Positions 1 to 9,169 of a stretch of DNA of 64,000 bases are shown here, in pieces. The position numbers and the translations under genes were made by a program. This DNA comes from Bradyrhizobium sp. CCBAU 53351. Lineage in GTDB: Bacteria > Pseudomonadota > Alphaproteobacteria > Rhizobiales > Xanthobacteraceae. Every line of letters starts with the position of its first letter. Within the stretch, counting starts at the first letter, position 1. The stretch lies in the NCBI RefSeq assembly GCF_015291745.1, contig NZ_CP030059.1, forward strand, positions 372,001-436,000. Reading direction: 5' to 3'. The notes under the pieces are model-generated. The model did not search any database. It had not been told where the DNA came from and worked only from the letters and a program-made list of their open reading frames with translations.

Positions 1-663
1 TTGAGCGTCACTTGGTACACGTGGATCGAGCAGGGGCGCGACGTGTCCGTCTCCGCGGCGGCACTTTCGCGCCTCGCGCACGGATTGCGTCTGTCACGCG
101 CCGAGCGCAGCTACCTGTTCGAGGTTGCGGGCAAGCGCGATCCCGAACGTCCCAGCACAAGGGATGATCCGCCTGAAGAAATCCTGGCCTGTGTCGATGC
201 GATCGATGGACCGGCCTATATCCTCGATCGCACATGGCGTGCGCGTCGCTGGAATGCACAAGCGTCCCTCCTGTTTGCAGGATGGCTCGATGCAGACGGC
301 GAAAAGAATCTCCTGCGCTACATCTTTCTGAGGCCTGAGGCTCGAACCCTGATCCTTGACTGGACTTCCCGAGCACGCCGCGTCGTTGCAGAGTTCCGTG
401 CCGCGGTGACAGCCTACTCCGATGATCCCGAGATTCGCTGGCTGGTGGAGCAACTGAGACGAGAAAGTCCCGATTTCGAGCGCTGCTGGGACACGCAGGG
501 GGTCTTGGCTCGCGAAGGAGGCGAGCGTGCGTTCAATCATCCGACCATGGGGCACCTGCACTATCAGCAGGTGTCGCTGTCTCTCGCGGGGTGGTCCGAT
601 TATCGACTGACGATGCTCCTCTCTGCGCCGCGCCTTGGTCAGTCCGCGTCCTGCTCCGCCTGA
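1..663 (+). CDS. XRE-family regulator with MmyB-type ligand-binding domain, 5' end outside the window
   Basis: Probably a DNA-binding transcriptional regulator. The first residues (VTWYTWIEQGRDVSVS) match the last part of an XRE-type helix-turn-helix as found in the MmyB class, where 'VSxTWYTWLEQGR' is typical. Residues about 55-210 fit the MmyB-like ligand-binding fold, with the family pattern NLLRYIF...DW...ARR and a late HP.MGHL.Y block. The reading frame is open at base 1, so the TTG there is not the true start; about 40 residues are missing. The 3' end overlaps the convergent metallopeptidase gene by 25 bp. Ligand and targets are unknown. Confidence 0.8.
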   Translation: MSVTWYTWIEQGRDVSVSAAALSRLAHGLRLSRAERSYLFEVAGKRDPERPSTRDDPPEEILACVDAIDGPAYILDRTWRARRWNAQASLLFAGWLDADGEKNLLRYIFLRPEARTLILDWTSRARRVVAEFRAAVTAYSDDPEIRWLVEQLRRESPDFERCWDTQGVLAREGGERAFNHPTMGHLHYQQVSLSLAGWSDYRLTMLLSAPRLGQSASCSA

Positions 664-1049
664 GCCTCGATCGCTTCCATATCGTCGTCCGAAAGACCGA
701 AATGGTGGCCGATCTCGTGGATCAGGACGTGGCGGACGATGTGGCCGAGGCTTTCGTCGTGCTCGGCCCAGTAATCCAGGATCGGCCGGCGGTAGAGCCA
801 GACCATGTTGGGCAGCCGCGCCACGTCGCCCAGGCTCTGCTGCGGCAGGCCGACGCCCTGGAACAGGCCGAGCAGGTCAAACTCGCTCTCGCACTCCATC
901 TCGTCCAGGACCTCCTCGGTCGGGAAGTCGTCGACGCGGATGATCACGCCCTCGCAGAGCTTGCGGAATTCCGCCGGCAGGCCTTCGAAGATCTCGTGCG
1001 CCGTCGCTTCCATCTCGGCCAGCGAGGGCGCTTTCAATTCCGTCCACAT
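639..1049 (-). CDS. small zincin-fold metallopeptidase family protein
   Basis: A 136-residue protein of the small zincin family (Pfam Zincin_1, formerly DUF1025). A zinc-binding HExxH motif, HEIGHHFGLSDDD, lies near the C-terminus, as is usual for this family. The start is placed at the ATG at 1049 because GAGAAG lies about five bases upstream and this gives the family's usual length of about 130 residues; the frame stays open to 1181 but that extension is Pro/Arg-rich and looks non-coding. Its substrate is unknown. It converges with the regulator at 1-663, overlapping it slightly. Confidence 0.85.
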   Translation of the reverse strand: MWTELKAPSLAEMEATAHEIFEGLPAEFRKLCEGVIIRVDDFPTEEVLDEMECESEFDLLGLFQGVGLPQQSLGDVARLPNMVWLYRRPILDYWAEHDESLGHIVRHVLIHEIGHHFGLSDDDMEAIEAQAEQDAD

Positions 1050-1171
1050 GGGCTTCTCATAGCGTGGGTTCCGCGGCGATGCATCCCGCTTTATAGATGC
1101 GGCGAGGTTGACGGGCGGCGCCAAAACGGGGAGCGTGGCCGCTCGACGGGACGTTTCAGGTGGGCGAAAAA

Positions 1172-1486
1172 ATGCGAGCAAGAACAGCGCTGACGCTACT
1201 GTGCATGGGGTTGTTTTCGCAATTTTGCGTTGGCGCGGAGGCGCAGACGGCGGCCCCCGGCGTCAGGCTGGCCCAGGCCGCCTCACCGGACGACATCCCG
1301 CCGCCGCGCAAACGGCACCCGGCGCGCCTGCGCGTCACGCCCTATTACAGCCCTGACGGCGTCTATCCGCGCTACAATCCCGGTCCCAATGCGGTCCGCG
1401 AATGCAACGCGACCTATGTGCAGGAATTCCGGCCGAGCGGCACGGTGATCGTGCCGCGCGTGAGCTGCTACTGGCGCCCGGGTTAG
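1172..1486 (+). CDS. small secreted protein, unknown function
   Basis: A 104-residue protein with an N-terminal signal peptide (MRARTALTLLCMGLFSQFC... with an Ala-x-Ala-like site near AEA). The mature part is Pro/Arg/Tyr-rich and has two cysteines, one in ECNATYVQEF and one in the final SCYWRPG, which may form a disulfide. I chose the ATG at 1172 because AGGTGGG lies eight bases upstream; a GTG at 1160 is possible. The signal-peptide coding bases 1197-1226 are almost identical to an intergenic block at 60436-60465. I do not recognise a domain. Confidence 0.65.
   Translation: MRARTALTLLCMGLFSQFCVGAEAQTAAPGVRLAQAASPDDIPPPRKRHPARLRVTPYYSPDGVYPRYNPGPNAVRECNATYVQEFRPSGTVIVPRVSCYWRPG
1197..1226 (+). 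repeat. 30-bp block shared with 60436-60465, here inside a signal-peptide coding region
   Basis: The block begins CTACTGTGCATGGGGTTG and continues through TTTTCGCAATTT. It matches the intergenic copy at 60436-60465 at 28 of 30 positions. Here it encodes the hydrophobic core of the signal peptide (LLCMGLFSQF). See findings. Confidence 0.6.
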
Positions 1487-1515
1487 GGCGGCGCGCGGCG
1501 TTGGAGCCCAGTGGG

Positions 1516-1782
1516 GTGATCATTGCGAGATGGTTTGCATGGGCCGTTGCCGGCGCGCTGGCCGCCGGCCTGCCTTGCGCGTCAGCGGCGCATCGGGTGG
1601 CGATCCCGGAGGCCTCGGCCGGGATTGCGGTCTTCGATGTGCGGCGCCCGGCGCGACCGCAATACGTCGTGCCGCCCCTCGTGCGCCGTGATCCCCGCTA
1701 CTACGCGCGGCCCGCGCACTACCGTCCCTATCCCTACGGCGTGCCTGCACCCTTCGTGTTCGGCTACGGCCCGTTCTGGTGA
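1516..1782 (+). CDS. small exported protein, Pro/Tyr/Arg-rich, unknown function
   Basis: An 88-residue protein. The likely start is GTG at 1516, with GGAG nine bases upstream; it gives a clear signal peptide (hydrophobic WFAWAVAGALAAGL, then CASA). The open frame reaches back to 1402 but would overlap the preceding gene. The mature part is basic and rich in Pro and Tyr (RYYARPAHYRPYPYG) and ends in an aromatic tail (FGYGPFW). It follows the previous secreted-protein gene by 29 bp in the same direction, so the two may be co-transcribed. Function unknown. Confidence 0.6.
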   Translation: MIIARWFAWAVAGALAAGLPCASAAHRVAIPEASAGIAVFDVRRPARPQYVVPPLVRRDPRYYARPAHYRPYPYGVPAPFVFGYGPFW

Positions 1783-1786
1783 CGCG

Positions 1787-2086
1787 CTAGCCGGCGGGCG
1801 CAAATCCCTTCACCAGCAGCACGGTGGCCTCAGCGCCCGCCTTGCGGTCGCGGGAGATCTCCTCGTAGTCCGGTGAGTTCGAGAAGGCGAGGAAGGCCGC
1901 TTCGTCGGGAAACGACATCATGACCAGCTTGTCGTGCGGCCAGGTTCCTTCGAGCACGCGCGGGCGCTCGTCGGCGGCGAGCAGCCGGCCATTGTATCTC
2001 CTGAACACGTCGAAGAACCGCGCCTGGTAGCGGTCATAGGCCGCGCGGTCCGTCATCTTCAATTGTGCAATCGCGTAGACCGTCAT
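1787..2086 (-). CDS. DUF1330 family protein
   Basis: A 99-residue protein of the DUF1330 family, small ferredoxin-like (dimeric alpha-beta barrel) proteins of unknown role. Visible family features are the N-terminal strand MTVYAIAQLKM, then DRAAYDRY, the central AxxxRPxVLEGTWPHDKLVMMSFPD and the FxxSPDYxEI block. The start at 2086 is supported by GGGAGGAAG about eight bases upstream; an upstream in-frame ATG at 2143 adds a Cys/Arg-rich stretch unlike the family. It converges with the secreted-protein gene ending at 1782. Confidence 0.85.
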   Translation of the reverse strand: MTVYAIAQLKMTDRAAYDRYQARFFDVFRRYNGRLLAADERPRVLEGTWPHDKLVMMSFPDEAAFLAFSNSPDYEEISRDRKAGAEATVLLVKGFAPAG

Positions 2087-2264
2087 CTCACGACTTCCTC
2101 CCATCGCGGCACAGCGCCGCAGCGCGCAGCCAGCTTCGTTCATTCATGGCGCGTTCACATCGCTGTCCGCAATTTAATCCCGGGAGCGACTGCAATTGAA
2201 CAGGGATGACGCGGGCTCGGAACGAGCACCGCAACTCCGCTGTCCGGATTCAGGGAGGATTTCC

Positions 2265-2813
2265 ATGCTGAGGATAATGGGTCTCAGGGCAAGCCCGATG
2301 CGCCTGCTCGGGATTGCGGCCGCGGCGACGCTGATGCTGACGGCCGGGACCGCGCGCCGGGCTGAAGCGCTGAACTTGATCAATCCGGCGACGTCACCCG
2401 CGACCAAGGGGGCGAGCGACGATCTCGTCACGCAGGTTCGCCATGGCGGCGGCGGACATGGCGGGGGCGGACATTTTCACGGCGGCGGTGGATTCCGCGG
2501 TGGCGGCGGACATATCGGCGGCTTCCGCGGCGGTGGATTCCACGGCGCTCATATCGGCGGCATCCGCGCCGCGCCGGCCTTCCACGGCGGCGGCTATCGC
2601 TATGGCGGCGTTCACCGCTATGGCGGATTTCATCGCTACGGAATCTATCGGCCGCACTACGGCCACCGCCACTTCCACCGGCGCTATTATGTCGGCGGCT
2701 ATTATCCCTACTACCACCATCCGCGCCGCTGCCGGATCATCTGGACCTATTACGGCCCGCGACGGGTCTGCCGCTGGCATCGCTGGCACCATCCGTACCG
2801 GTACTATTGGTGA
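2265..2813 (+). CDS. Gly/His-rich exported protein
   Basis: A 182-residue protein. AGGGAGGA five bases before the ATG at 2265 fixes the start. Residues 1-36 form a signal peptide (RLLGIAAAATLMLTAGTARRAEA). The body is low complexity: about 35 residues of GGGGH/GGGF repeats, then His/Tyr/Arg-rich sequence (YRYGGVHRYGGFHRYG, YYPYYHHPRRC) and a tail with two cysteines and many Trp/Tyr. Similar Gly/His-rich exported proteins are common in Bradyrhizobium; metal binding or envelope association can be imagined but is not shown. No enzymatic motif is visible. Confidence 0.7.
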   Translation: MLRIMGLRASPMRLLGIAAAATLMLTAGTARRAEALNLINPATSPATKGASDDLVTQVRHGGGGHGGGGHFHGGGGFRGGGGHIGGFRGGGFHGAHIGGIRAAPAFHGGGYRYGGVHRYGGFHRYGIYRPHYGHRHFHRRYYVGGYYPYYHHPRRCRIIWTYYGPRRVCRWHRWHHPYRYYW

Positions 2814-2825
2814 TGTGAGTGAGGT

Positions 2826-2877
2826 GACGTCATCTCGAGATTCCGGGGTCGCCCGTCGGGCGCCCCGGAATGACGTC
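2826..2877. repeat. extragenic palindrome (ATTCCGGGG / CCCCGGAAT type)
   Basis: ACGTCAT and ATGACGT flank the arms ATTCCGGGG and CCCCGGAAT, with CGCCC/GGGCG inside. It can form a strong hairpin and lies just after the Gly/His-rich gene. It resembles the larger elements at 36348 and 27382. Confidence 0.75.
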
Positions 2878-2890
2878 GGGGTTGGACGGC

Positions 2891-3100
2891 CTACAGCCAA
2901 TCCTTCAGCTTCCACGACGAAGCCTTCCACCGCATCAAATTCTCGAGCTTCCACTGCCTGAACATCGCGGGCGGCCAGCGGCTGAGCTTCGATGTTTCCT
3001 CGACCTCCGGCTTGGCGACGATGCGCAAGGGCGTCGCGCGCCGGCGGTGCTGGCGCGTGGCTTCGCTGATCAGGTCGACATATTCAGGCTTGTTCGCCAT
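2891..3100 (-). CDS. small basic protein, unknown function
   Basis: A 69-residue basic protein (MANKPEYVDLISEATRQ..., ending KASSWKLKDWL). GAGGA about nine bases before the ATG supports translation, and the Trp/Lys/Arg composition is not that of a shadow frame. Just upstream of the start is a CTCGCGA/TCGCGAG inverted repeat (3111-3129). No domain recognised; it could be a small conserved rhizobial protein. Confidence 0.5.
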   Translation of the reverse strand: MANKPEYVDLISEATRQHRRRATPLRIVAKPEVEETSKLSRWPPAMFRQWKLENLMRWKASSWKLKDWL

Positions 3101-3194
3101 GGCGCGCGTCCTCGCGAAAACCTCGCGAGGACGACAGTGTCAGGCTATCGTTTAACGGCGGTTTGCCGCGATCGCTACAATTGCTGGGATTGGC

Positions 3195-4601
<1,407 letters not shown>

Positions 4602-4795
4602 GAGCGTCAGCTCCGAAGAATGTGTGAAGCGGGTAAGCGCGCATCGCGCGGGCAACAAAATCGTCAGCGCAGCCTGTTAGGCTGCGGGACTAAGCTCTGA
4701 CGTTGCCGAGGTCGCGAAGCGGCCGAAGAACCGGCCAGGCAGCCGCGAGCGATCGTCGATGACGATGCGCTGGACGGGGGCGAGGCTGGTCGGAT

Positions 4796-4810
4796 CTGGA
4801 AACATTCCAG
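4796..4810 (-). promoter_or_regulatory. candidate Irr/iron-control element upstream of leuC
   Basis: A perfect 15-bp inverted repeat, CTGGAA-ACA-TTCCAG, next to an AT-rich TATATA box. Its 6-3-6 form is like the acnA repeat at 23493-23505. Rhizobial Irr elements are AT-rich inverted repeats of similar form, but the half-site here (TGGAA) is less AT-rich than the one I recall. Assignment to Irr is inference. Confidence 0.45.
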
Positions 4811-4865
4811 GAATATATAGCAGGCCGAACTGGAAGCGCGAGTGGTTTGAAGCGCACGGCTGACG

Positions 4866-4900
4866 CAACAAAAAAGCGCGGAGCCGAGCCCCGCGCTTTC
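4866..4900 (-). terminator. Rho-independent terminator of the ribosomal cluster after rplS
   Basis: Read on the minus strand: AAAGCGCGG, loop, CCGCGCTTT, then a run of T. It lies 26 bp after the rplS stop and should end the rpsP-rimM-trmD-rplS transcript. Confidence 0.9.
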
Positions 4901-4925
4901 GAAAACGTGCCTGGAGAAGCGAGGC

Positions 4926-5309
4926 TTACTCGTTGACGGCAGCCTTGGCGTGCTCGGTCTTCTCGACGATGCGGGCCGACTTGCCGCGCAGGTTGCGGAG
5001 ATAATAGAGCTTGGCGCGACGCACCTTGCCGCGGCGCACCACCTTGATCGAGTCGATCATCGGCGACATCACCGGGAACACGCGCTCGACGCCTTCGCCG
5101 TAGGAGATCTTGCGCACGGTGAAGCTCTCGTTGAGGCCACCGCCGGAACGGCCGATGCAGACGCCTTCATAGGCCTGCACGCGGGTGCGATCGCCTTCGA
5201 CGACCTTCACGTTGACGATCACGGTGTCGCCGGGACCGAATTCCGGAATGTCCTTGCCGGCGGACAGCTTGTCGAATTGCTCTTGCTCGAGCTGCTTGAT
5301 CAGGTTCAT
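4926..5309 (-). CDS. rplS: 50S ribosomal protein L19
   Basis: Ribosomal protein L19, at the 30S-50S interface. The 127-residue sequence has the family hallmarks: the [23 protein letters not shown] segment near residues 28-50, [17 protein letters not shown], and the C-terminal [28 protein letters not shown] seven bases upstream supports the start. It is the last gene of ffh/rpsP/rimM/trmD/rplS, the usual bacterial order, followed by a strong terminator. Confidence 0.98.
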   Translation of the reverse strand: MNLIKQLEQEQFDKLSAGKDIPEFGPGDTVIVNVKVVEGDRTRVQAYEGVCIGRSGGGLNESFTVRKISYGEGVERVFPVMSPMIDSIKVVRRGKVRRAKLYYLRNLRGKSARIVEKTEHAKAAVNE

Positions 5310-5419
5310 GGGTAAATCTCCATCGGCGCGCCCAGCCCTGGAAACGGGGGGCTGCGCAAAATTCGTCTATCCAGCCATTGCGGATTTGGCCGCTGCTATA
5401 AGGCAAGCCGGAGCGTTTG

Positions 5420-6175
5420 TCACCCGTCTGTCTTGTTTTTTGGCGTTTTTTGGCGACGGGCTCGATTCGCCGGCTTGGGCGGGATCTTGGCCCATAAATC
5501 GGGCCGCCGGGCCTCGGTGAGGGCTTCGGATTGCGCCCGCCGCCAGGCCGCCACCTTGGAATGGTCCCCGGAGGTCAGGATCTCAGGGATCGGGACCCCC
5601 TCGAACAGCTGCGGGCGGGTGTATTGGGGGTATTCCAGCAGACCATCGGAGAAGCTTTCCTCGGTTCCCGAGGCCTCCTTGCCCATCACCCCCGGCAGCA
5701 GCCGCACGCAGGCGTCGATCAGGGCTAAGGCTGCGATTTCGCCCCCCGAGAGCACGTAATCCCCGATCGAGACCTCCTCCAGGCCCCGCTTGTCGATCAC
5801 CCGCTGGTCGATCCCCTCGAACCGTCCGCAGACGATCAGGGGACCGGGGCCCCGGGCAAGCTCCGTCACCCGGGCCTGGGTCAATGGCCGACCGCGCGGG
5901 CTCATCAGCAGGCGCGGCCGCTCCGGTGCGATCTCGGCGGCGTCGATCGCGGCCGCCAGCACATCCGCCCGTAGCACCATGCCCGGTCCGCCGCCGGCGG
6001 GGGTGTCGTCGACGCTGCGGTGGCGGTCGGTGGCGGAGGCCCTGATGTCCCGCGCCTCGATATGCCAGAGTCCCGCGGCCAGCGCCCGCCCGGCAAGGCT
6101 CACGCCGAGGGGTCCCGGAAACATCTCCGGAAACAGCGTCAGCACAGTCGCGCGCCAGGGTGAGGGATTGGTCAT
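5420..6175 (-). CDS. trmD: tRNA (guanine-N1)-methyltransferase
   Basis: Methylates G37 of tRNAs with G36, using S-adenosylmethionine; prevents +1 frameshifting. The 251-residue product shows SPOUT-fold TrmD motifs: [14 protein letters not shown] at the N-terminus, [17 protein letters not shown] near residue 70, [14 protein letters not shown] and the knot motif [14 protein letters not shown]. The tail is basic ([15 protein letters not shown]). I place the start at the ATG at 6175 because the extra residues in the longer frame are encoded by a repeat element (6190-6322). It lies between rimM and rplS in the conserved order. Confidence 0.97.
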   Translation of the reverse strand: MTNPSPWRATVLTLFPEMFPGPLGVSLAGRALAAGLWHIEARDIRASATDRHRSVDDTPAGGGPGMVLRADVLAAAIDAAEIAPERPRLLMSPRGRPLTQARVTELARGPGPLIVCGRFEGIDQRVIDKRGLEEVSIGDYVLSGGEIAALALIDACVRLLPGVMGKEASGTEESFSDGLLEYPQYTRPQLFEGVPIPEILTSGDHSKVAAWRRAQSEALTEARRPDLWAKIPPKPANRARRQKTPKNKTDG

Positions 6176-6189
6176 CGGATCTCGGTTCT

Positions 6190-6322
6190 CGTCGTCCCGG
6201 GGCGAGCGAAGCGCGAGCCCGGGACCCCTGACCACCGCACGTCATTTTGCGATGATCGGAGCTATCAGCTTAGCCAAAAAACGACGGCCTGTGGTTATGA
6301 GTCCCCGCGTTCGCCGGGACGA
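6190..6322. repeat. composite inverted-repeat element, family A, copy 1
   Basis: About 133 bp with ends GTCGTCCCGG... and ...CGGGACGAC and an inner CTGTGGTTATG. The left arm is itself nearly palindromic (CCCGGG...CCCGGG). It is the same type as 10859-10990 and 14955-15081. Its right end runs into rimM and supplies the last codons and the stop. Confidence 0.8.
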
Positions 6323-6855
6323 CTCGGGGAGGGATCGTTGTCGTCGTCCCGATCGCCCTCGATCTCCTGCGGCAGCGCGATCACCACGCGGCCGGCTTTG
6401 AGGTCGACCTCCGGCACCACCGCATTCGAGAACGGCAGCAGCATCGTCGGTCCCTTCGGCGGCGCGATTTCGATGATGTCGCCGGCGCCGAAATTATGGA
6501 TCGCGAGTACGCGGCCGAGCGCATCGCCGCCCGTGGTGACGGCGGCGAGCCCGATCAGATCGGTGTGGTAATATTCGTCCTCGTCCGTCGCGGGCAGTTT
6601 TTCGCGCGCGACGTAAAGCTCGATGCCGTTGAGGCGCTCGGCCTCATCGCGGGTCGTGACGCCCTTGAACGTCGCGACCAGATGATCTTTGGCCTCGCGC
6701 GCCTGCGCGACTTCGAACTGGCGCCTGCCATCCTTGGACAGCAGGGGCCCGTAGCGACGGACGGCAAACGGATCTTCCGTAAAAGTCCAAAGCTTGACCG
6801 CACCGCGCACACCATGCGCGGCGCCGATCCGCGCGACGCAGACCAGCGCCGACAT
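6295..6855 (-). CDS. rimM: 16S rRNA processing protein RimM
   Basis: Binds S19 in the 30S head and aids late 16S rRNA maturation. The 186-residue sequence has the N-terminal RimM barrel ([23 protein letters not shown]) and the PRC-barrel half ([11 protein letters not shown]...[18 protein letters not shown]...[14 protein letters not shown]). The acidic stretch [11 protein letters not shown] is followed by PGERGDS and a stop that lie inside a family A repeat element. It starts nine bases after the rpsP stop, so the two are surely co-transcribed. Confidence 0.97.
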   Translation of the reverse strand: MSALVCVARIGAAHGVRGAVKLWTFTEDPFAVRRYGPLLSKDGRRQFEVAQAREAKDHLVATFKGVTTRDEAERLNGIELYVAREKLPATDEDEYYHTDLIGLAAVTTGGDALGRVLAIHNFGAGDIIEIAPPKGPTMLLPFSNAVVPEVDLKAGRVVIALPQEIEGDRDDDNDPSPSRPGERGDS

Positions 6856-6864
6856 GGTCTAGCC

Positions 6865-7197
6865 TTAGCCCTTGGCGGCGGCTTCGGCCTGCGCCTTGCG
6901 CTCCTTGCGCGGCACGGCCTTCTCGGGGTTGTTGCGCGCTTCGCGCTTCTTGACGCCGGCGGCATCGAGGAAGCGGGACACGCGGTCCGACGGCTGCGCG
7001 CCCTTGGCGAGCCAAGCCTTCACCTTGTCCATGTCGAGCTTCAGGCGGGTCTCGTTGTCCTTCGGCAGCAGAGGGTTGAAATAGCCGAGGCGCTCGATGA
7101 AGCGGCCGTCGCGCGGAAAGCGCGAATCAGCGACGACGACGTGATAGACGGGACGCTTCTTGGTGCCTGCGCGGGCGAGGCGGATAACGACGGACAT
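6865..7197 (-). CDS. rpsP: 30S ribosomal protein S16
   Basis: Ribosomal protein S16, needed for 30S assembly. The N-terminus [26 protein letters not shown] and [13 protein letters not shown] are diagnostic. The 110-residue length is normal for alphaproteobacteria, with an Ala/Lys/Glu-rich tail. It lies 85 bp after ffh and nine bases before rimM, the conserved gene order. Confidence 0.98.
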   Translation of the reverse strand: MSVVIRLARAGTKKRPVYHVVVADSRFPRDGRFIERLGYFNPLLPKDNETRLKLDMDKVKAWLAKGAQPSDRVSRFLDAAGVKKREARNNPEKAVPRKERKAQAEAAAKG

Positions 7198-7282
7198 CTA
7201 GTTCTCCTTCAAAATACGGTTTGTTCGGTTGATCGGTATTTGCGCGCCGCGCGAGACCGTGCGGTCCCTCGCGACGAATTCC

Positions 7283-8830
7283 TCATTTCTTCTTGCCGGG
7301 GAAACCGCCGAGGCCCGGCAGCGTCGGCTTGCCGCTGAGGCCCGTTAGCCCCGGCAAATTCGGCAGGCCCGAGCGAAGACCGGGCGGCAGATCCTTCGGC
7401 AGGCTGGGCAGACCCTGGCCGCCGCCGCTCTGCATCTTTTCCTGCATCGCCTTCATCTCTTCGGGCGAGGGCATCTTCATGCCGCCGCCAAAGCCCATCG
7501 CCTGCGCGATGCCGGCGAGCGGGCCGCGCTTGCCCGAGCCCATGGCCTTCATCACGTCGGCCATGTTCCGGTGCATCTTGAGCAGCTTGTTGACCTGCTC
7601 GACGCTTTGGCCGGAACCGGCGGCGATGCGCTTCTTGCGGCTGGCCTTGAGCAGGTCGGGATGACGGCGCTCGTCGCGCGTCATGGAATCGATCACTGCG
7701 ACCTGACGCTTCAGAATCTTGTCGTCGATGCCGGCGGCCGCGATCTGGTTCTTCATCTTGGCGATGCCGGGCATCATGCCCATCAGGCCGCTGATGCCGC
7801 CCATGTTCGCCATCTGCAACAGCTGCTCGCGCATGTCGTTGAGGTCGAACTGACCCTTGCGCATTCGCTCGGCGGTGCGCGCGGCCTTCTCGGCGTCGAT
7901 ATTGGCAGCGGCGCGTTCGACCAGCGAGACCACGTCGCCCATGCCGAGGATGCGGCCGGCGATACGGTCGGGGTGGAAATCTTCCAGCGCGTCGGTCTTT
8001 TCGCCGGTGCCGATCAGCTTGATCGGCTTGCCGGTGACGGCACGCATCGACAGCGCGGCACCGCCGCGGCCGTCGCCGTCCACGCGCGTCAGCACGATGC
8101 CGGTGAGGCCGACGCGCTGATCGAAGGCGCGCGCGAGGTTCACGGCGTCCTGGCCGGTGAGGCTGTCCGCGACCAGCAGCACTTCGTGCGGATTGGCGGC
8201 GGCTTTGATCGCCGCCGCTTCCGCCATCATGTCTTCGTCGAGCGTGGTGCGGCCGGCGGTGTCGAGCAGCACGATGTCGTAGCCGCCGAGCTTGCCGGCC
8301 TCCAGCGCGCGCTTGGCAATTTGCGGCGGCTGTTGCCCCGCCACGATCGGCAGGGTCGGAATGTCGAGATCTCGGCCGAGCACGGCCAGCTGCTCCATCG
8401 CCGCCGGACGGTAGACGTCGAGCGAAGCCATCAGCACCTTGCGCTTGTCGCGCTGGACCAGGCGGCGGGCGAGCTTTGCGGTGGTGGTCGTCTTGCCCGA
8501 GCCCTGCAGGCCGACCATCATGATCGGCACCGGCGGCACGGAATTGACGTCGATGGTCTGGCTTTCGGCGCCGAGCGTGTTGATCAGCTCGTCATGGACG
8601 ATCTTGACCACCATCTGGCCGGGGGTCACCGACTTGACGACAGTGGCGCCGATCGCCTGCTCGCGGACGCGCTCGGTGAAGCTGCGGACCACCTCGAGCG
8701 CAACGTCGGCCTCCAGCAGCGCGCGGCGCACCTCTCGCATCGCGGCGTCGACGTCCTTTTCGGTCAGCGCACCGCGCCCCGTCAGACGATCGAGAATTCC
8801 GCCAAGCCGTTCCGACAGATTGTCGAACAA
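7283..8830 (-). CDS. ffh: signal recognition particle protein Ffh
   Basis: SRP54 homologue: binds SRP RNA and signal sequences and, with FtsY, targets membrane proteins to the translocon. The 515-residue product has the N domain (1-95), the G domain with P-loop GLQGSGKTTTT at 107-117, DTAGRTTLDEDM and TRVDGDGRGG, and the M domain with the methionine-rich ending (MGGISGLMGMMPGIAKM, RNMADVMKAMGSGKRG, MGFGGGMKMPSPEEMKAMQEKM). A long Gly/Pro/Leu tail follows (about residues 470-515). Its partner gene ftsY is at 17170. Confidence 0.98.
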   Translation of the reverse strand: MFDNLSERLGGILDRLTGRGALTEKDVDAAMREVRRALLEADVALEVVRSFTERVREQAIGATVVKSVTPGQMVVKIVHDELINTLGAESQTIDVNSVPPVPIMMVGLQGSGKTTTTAKLARRLVQRDKRKVLMASLDVYRPAAMEQLAVLGRDLDIPTLPIVAGQQPPQIAKRALEAGKLGGYDIVLLDTAGRTTLDEDMMAEAAAIKAAANPHEVLLVADSLTGQDAVNLARAFDQRVGLTGIVLTRVDGDGRGGAALSMRAVTGKPIKLIGTGEKTDALEDFHPDRIAGRILGMGDVVSLVERAAANIDAEKAARTAERMRKGQFDLNDMREQLLQMANMGGISGLMGMMPGIAKMKNQIAAAGIDDKILKRQVAVIDSMTRDERRHPDLLKASRKKRIAAGSGQSVEQVNKLLKMHRNMADVMKAMGSGKRGPLAGIAQAMGFGGGMKMPSPEEMKAMQEKMQSGGGQGLPSLPKDLPPGLRSGLPNLPGLTGLSGKPTLPGLGGFPGKKK

Positions 8831-9169
8831 TGAAGTTGTCCTGTTGCTGTCCCCCGCCTTCGCGGGGGATGACCACTTCCTCGGCCAAACGATCTTCCAA
8901 ACACCTTTGCGCCCGAGGGCGCACAGCGCTGTCGGGCGTTGACCTCCGGCCCCGAGGGCCGGTCGGCGGGTCGAAAAGAAAGCCTTTCCGATAAAGTGGC
9001 GGGGTTAAACGCCGCTCCCGCCCAAAAGTCAAGGAAAGTTAGGGTGCCGGGCCGCCGCTGCCAGGCCAAGGTCCTGAAAAGAGAGCAATTTTAGCGGCCG
9101 GTTCCTTTTCGCGGGGGTCCGCCCATATAGAGGCGATGACCTGCCTCCGTTACCACCCTTGAAGTTCCC
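8831..9169. other. 339-bp gap between divergent ffh and the MBL-fold hydrolase
   Basis: No gene seen. It should hold two divergent promoters. A short palindrome, CCCCCG-CCTTCG-CGGGGG (8851-8868), resembles half of the repeat elements found elsewhere. TATAGA at about 9125 with TTCCTT 18 bp upstream could be a promoter for the plus-strand gene; this is weak. Confidence 0.4.

Larger units (their letters stand above)
4602..4925. other. 324-bp gap between leuC and rplS: leuC control region
   Basis: No convincing gene. It holds the probable leuC leader and promoter (AT-rich TATATA at 4814-4819, next to the 4796-4810 inverted repeat) and the rplS terminator at 4866-4900. A 64-codon open frame at 4677-4871 on the minus strand spans the operator and has no recognisable content. 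Confidence 0.6.

Noticed and set aside
4677..4871. 64-codon minus-strand open frame upstream of leuC
   Set aside because: It covers the probable leuC operator and promoter, has no clear ribosome-binding site, and its sequence is not protein-like.
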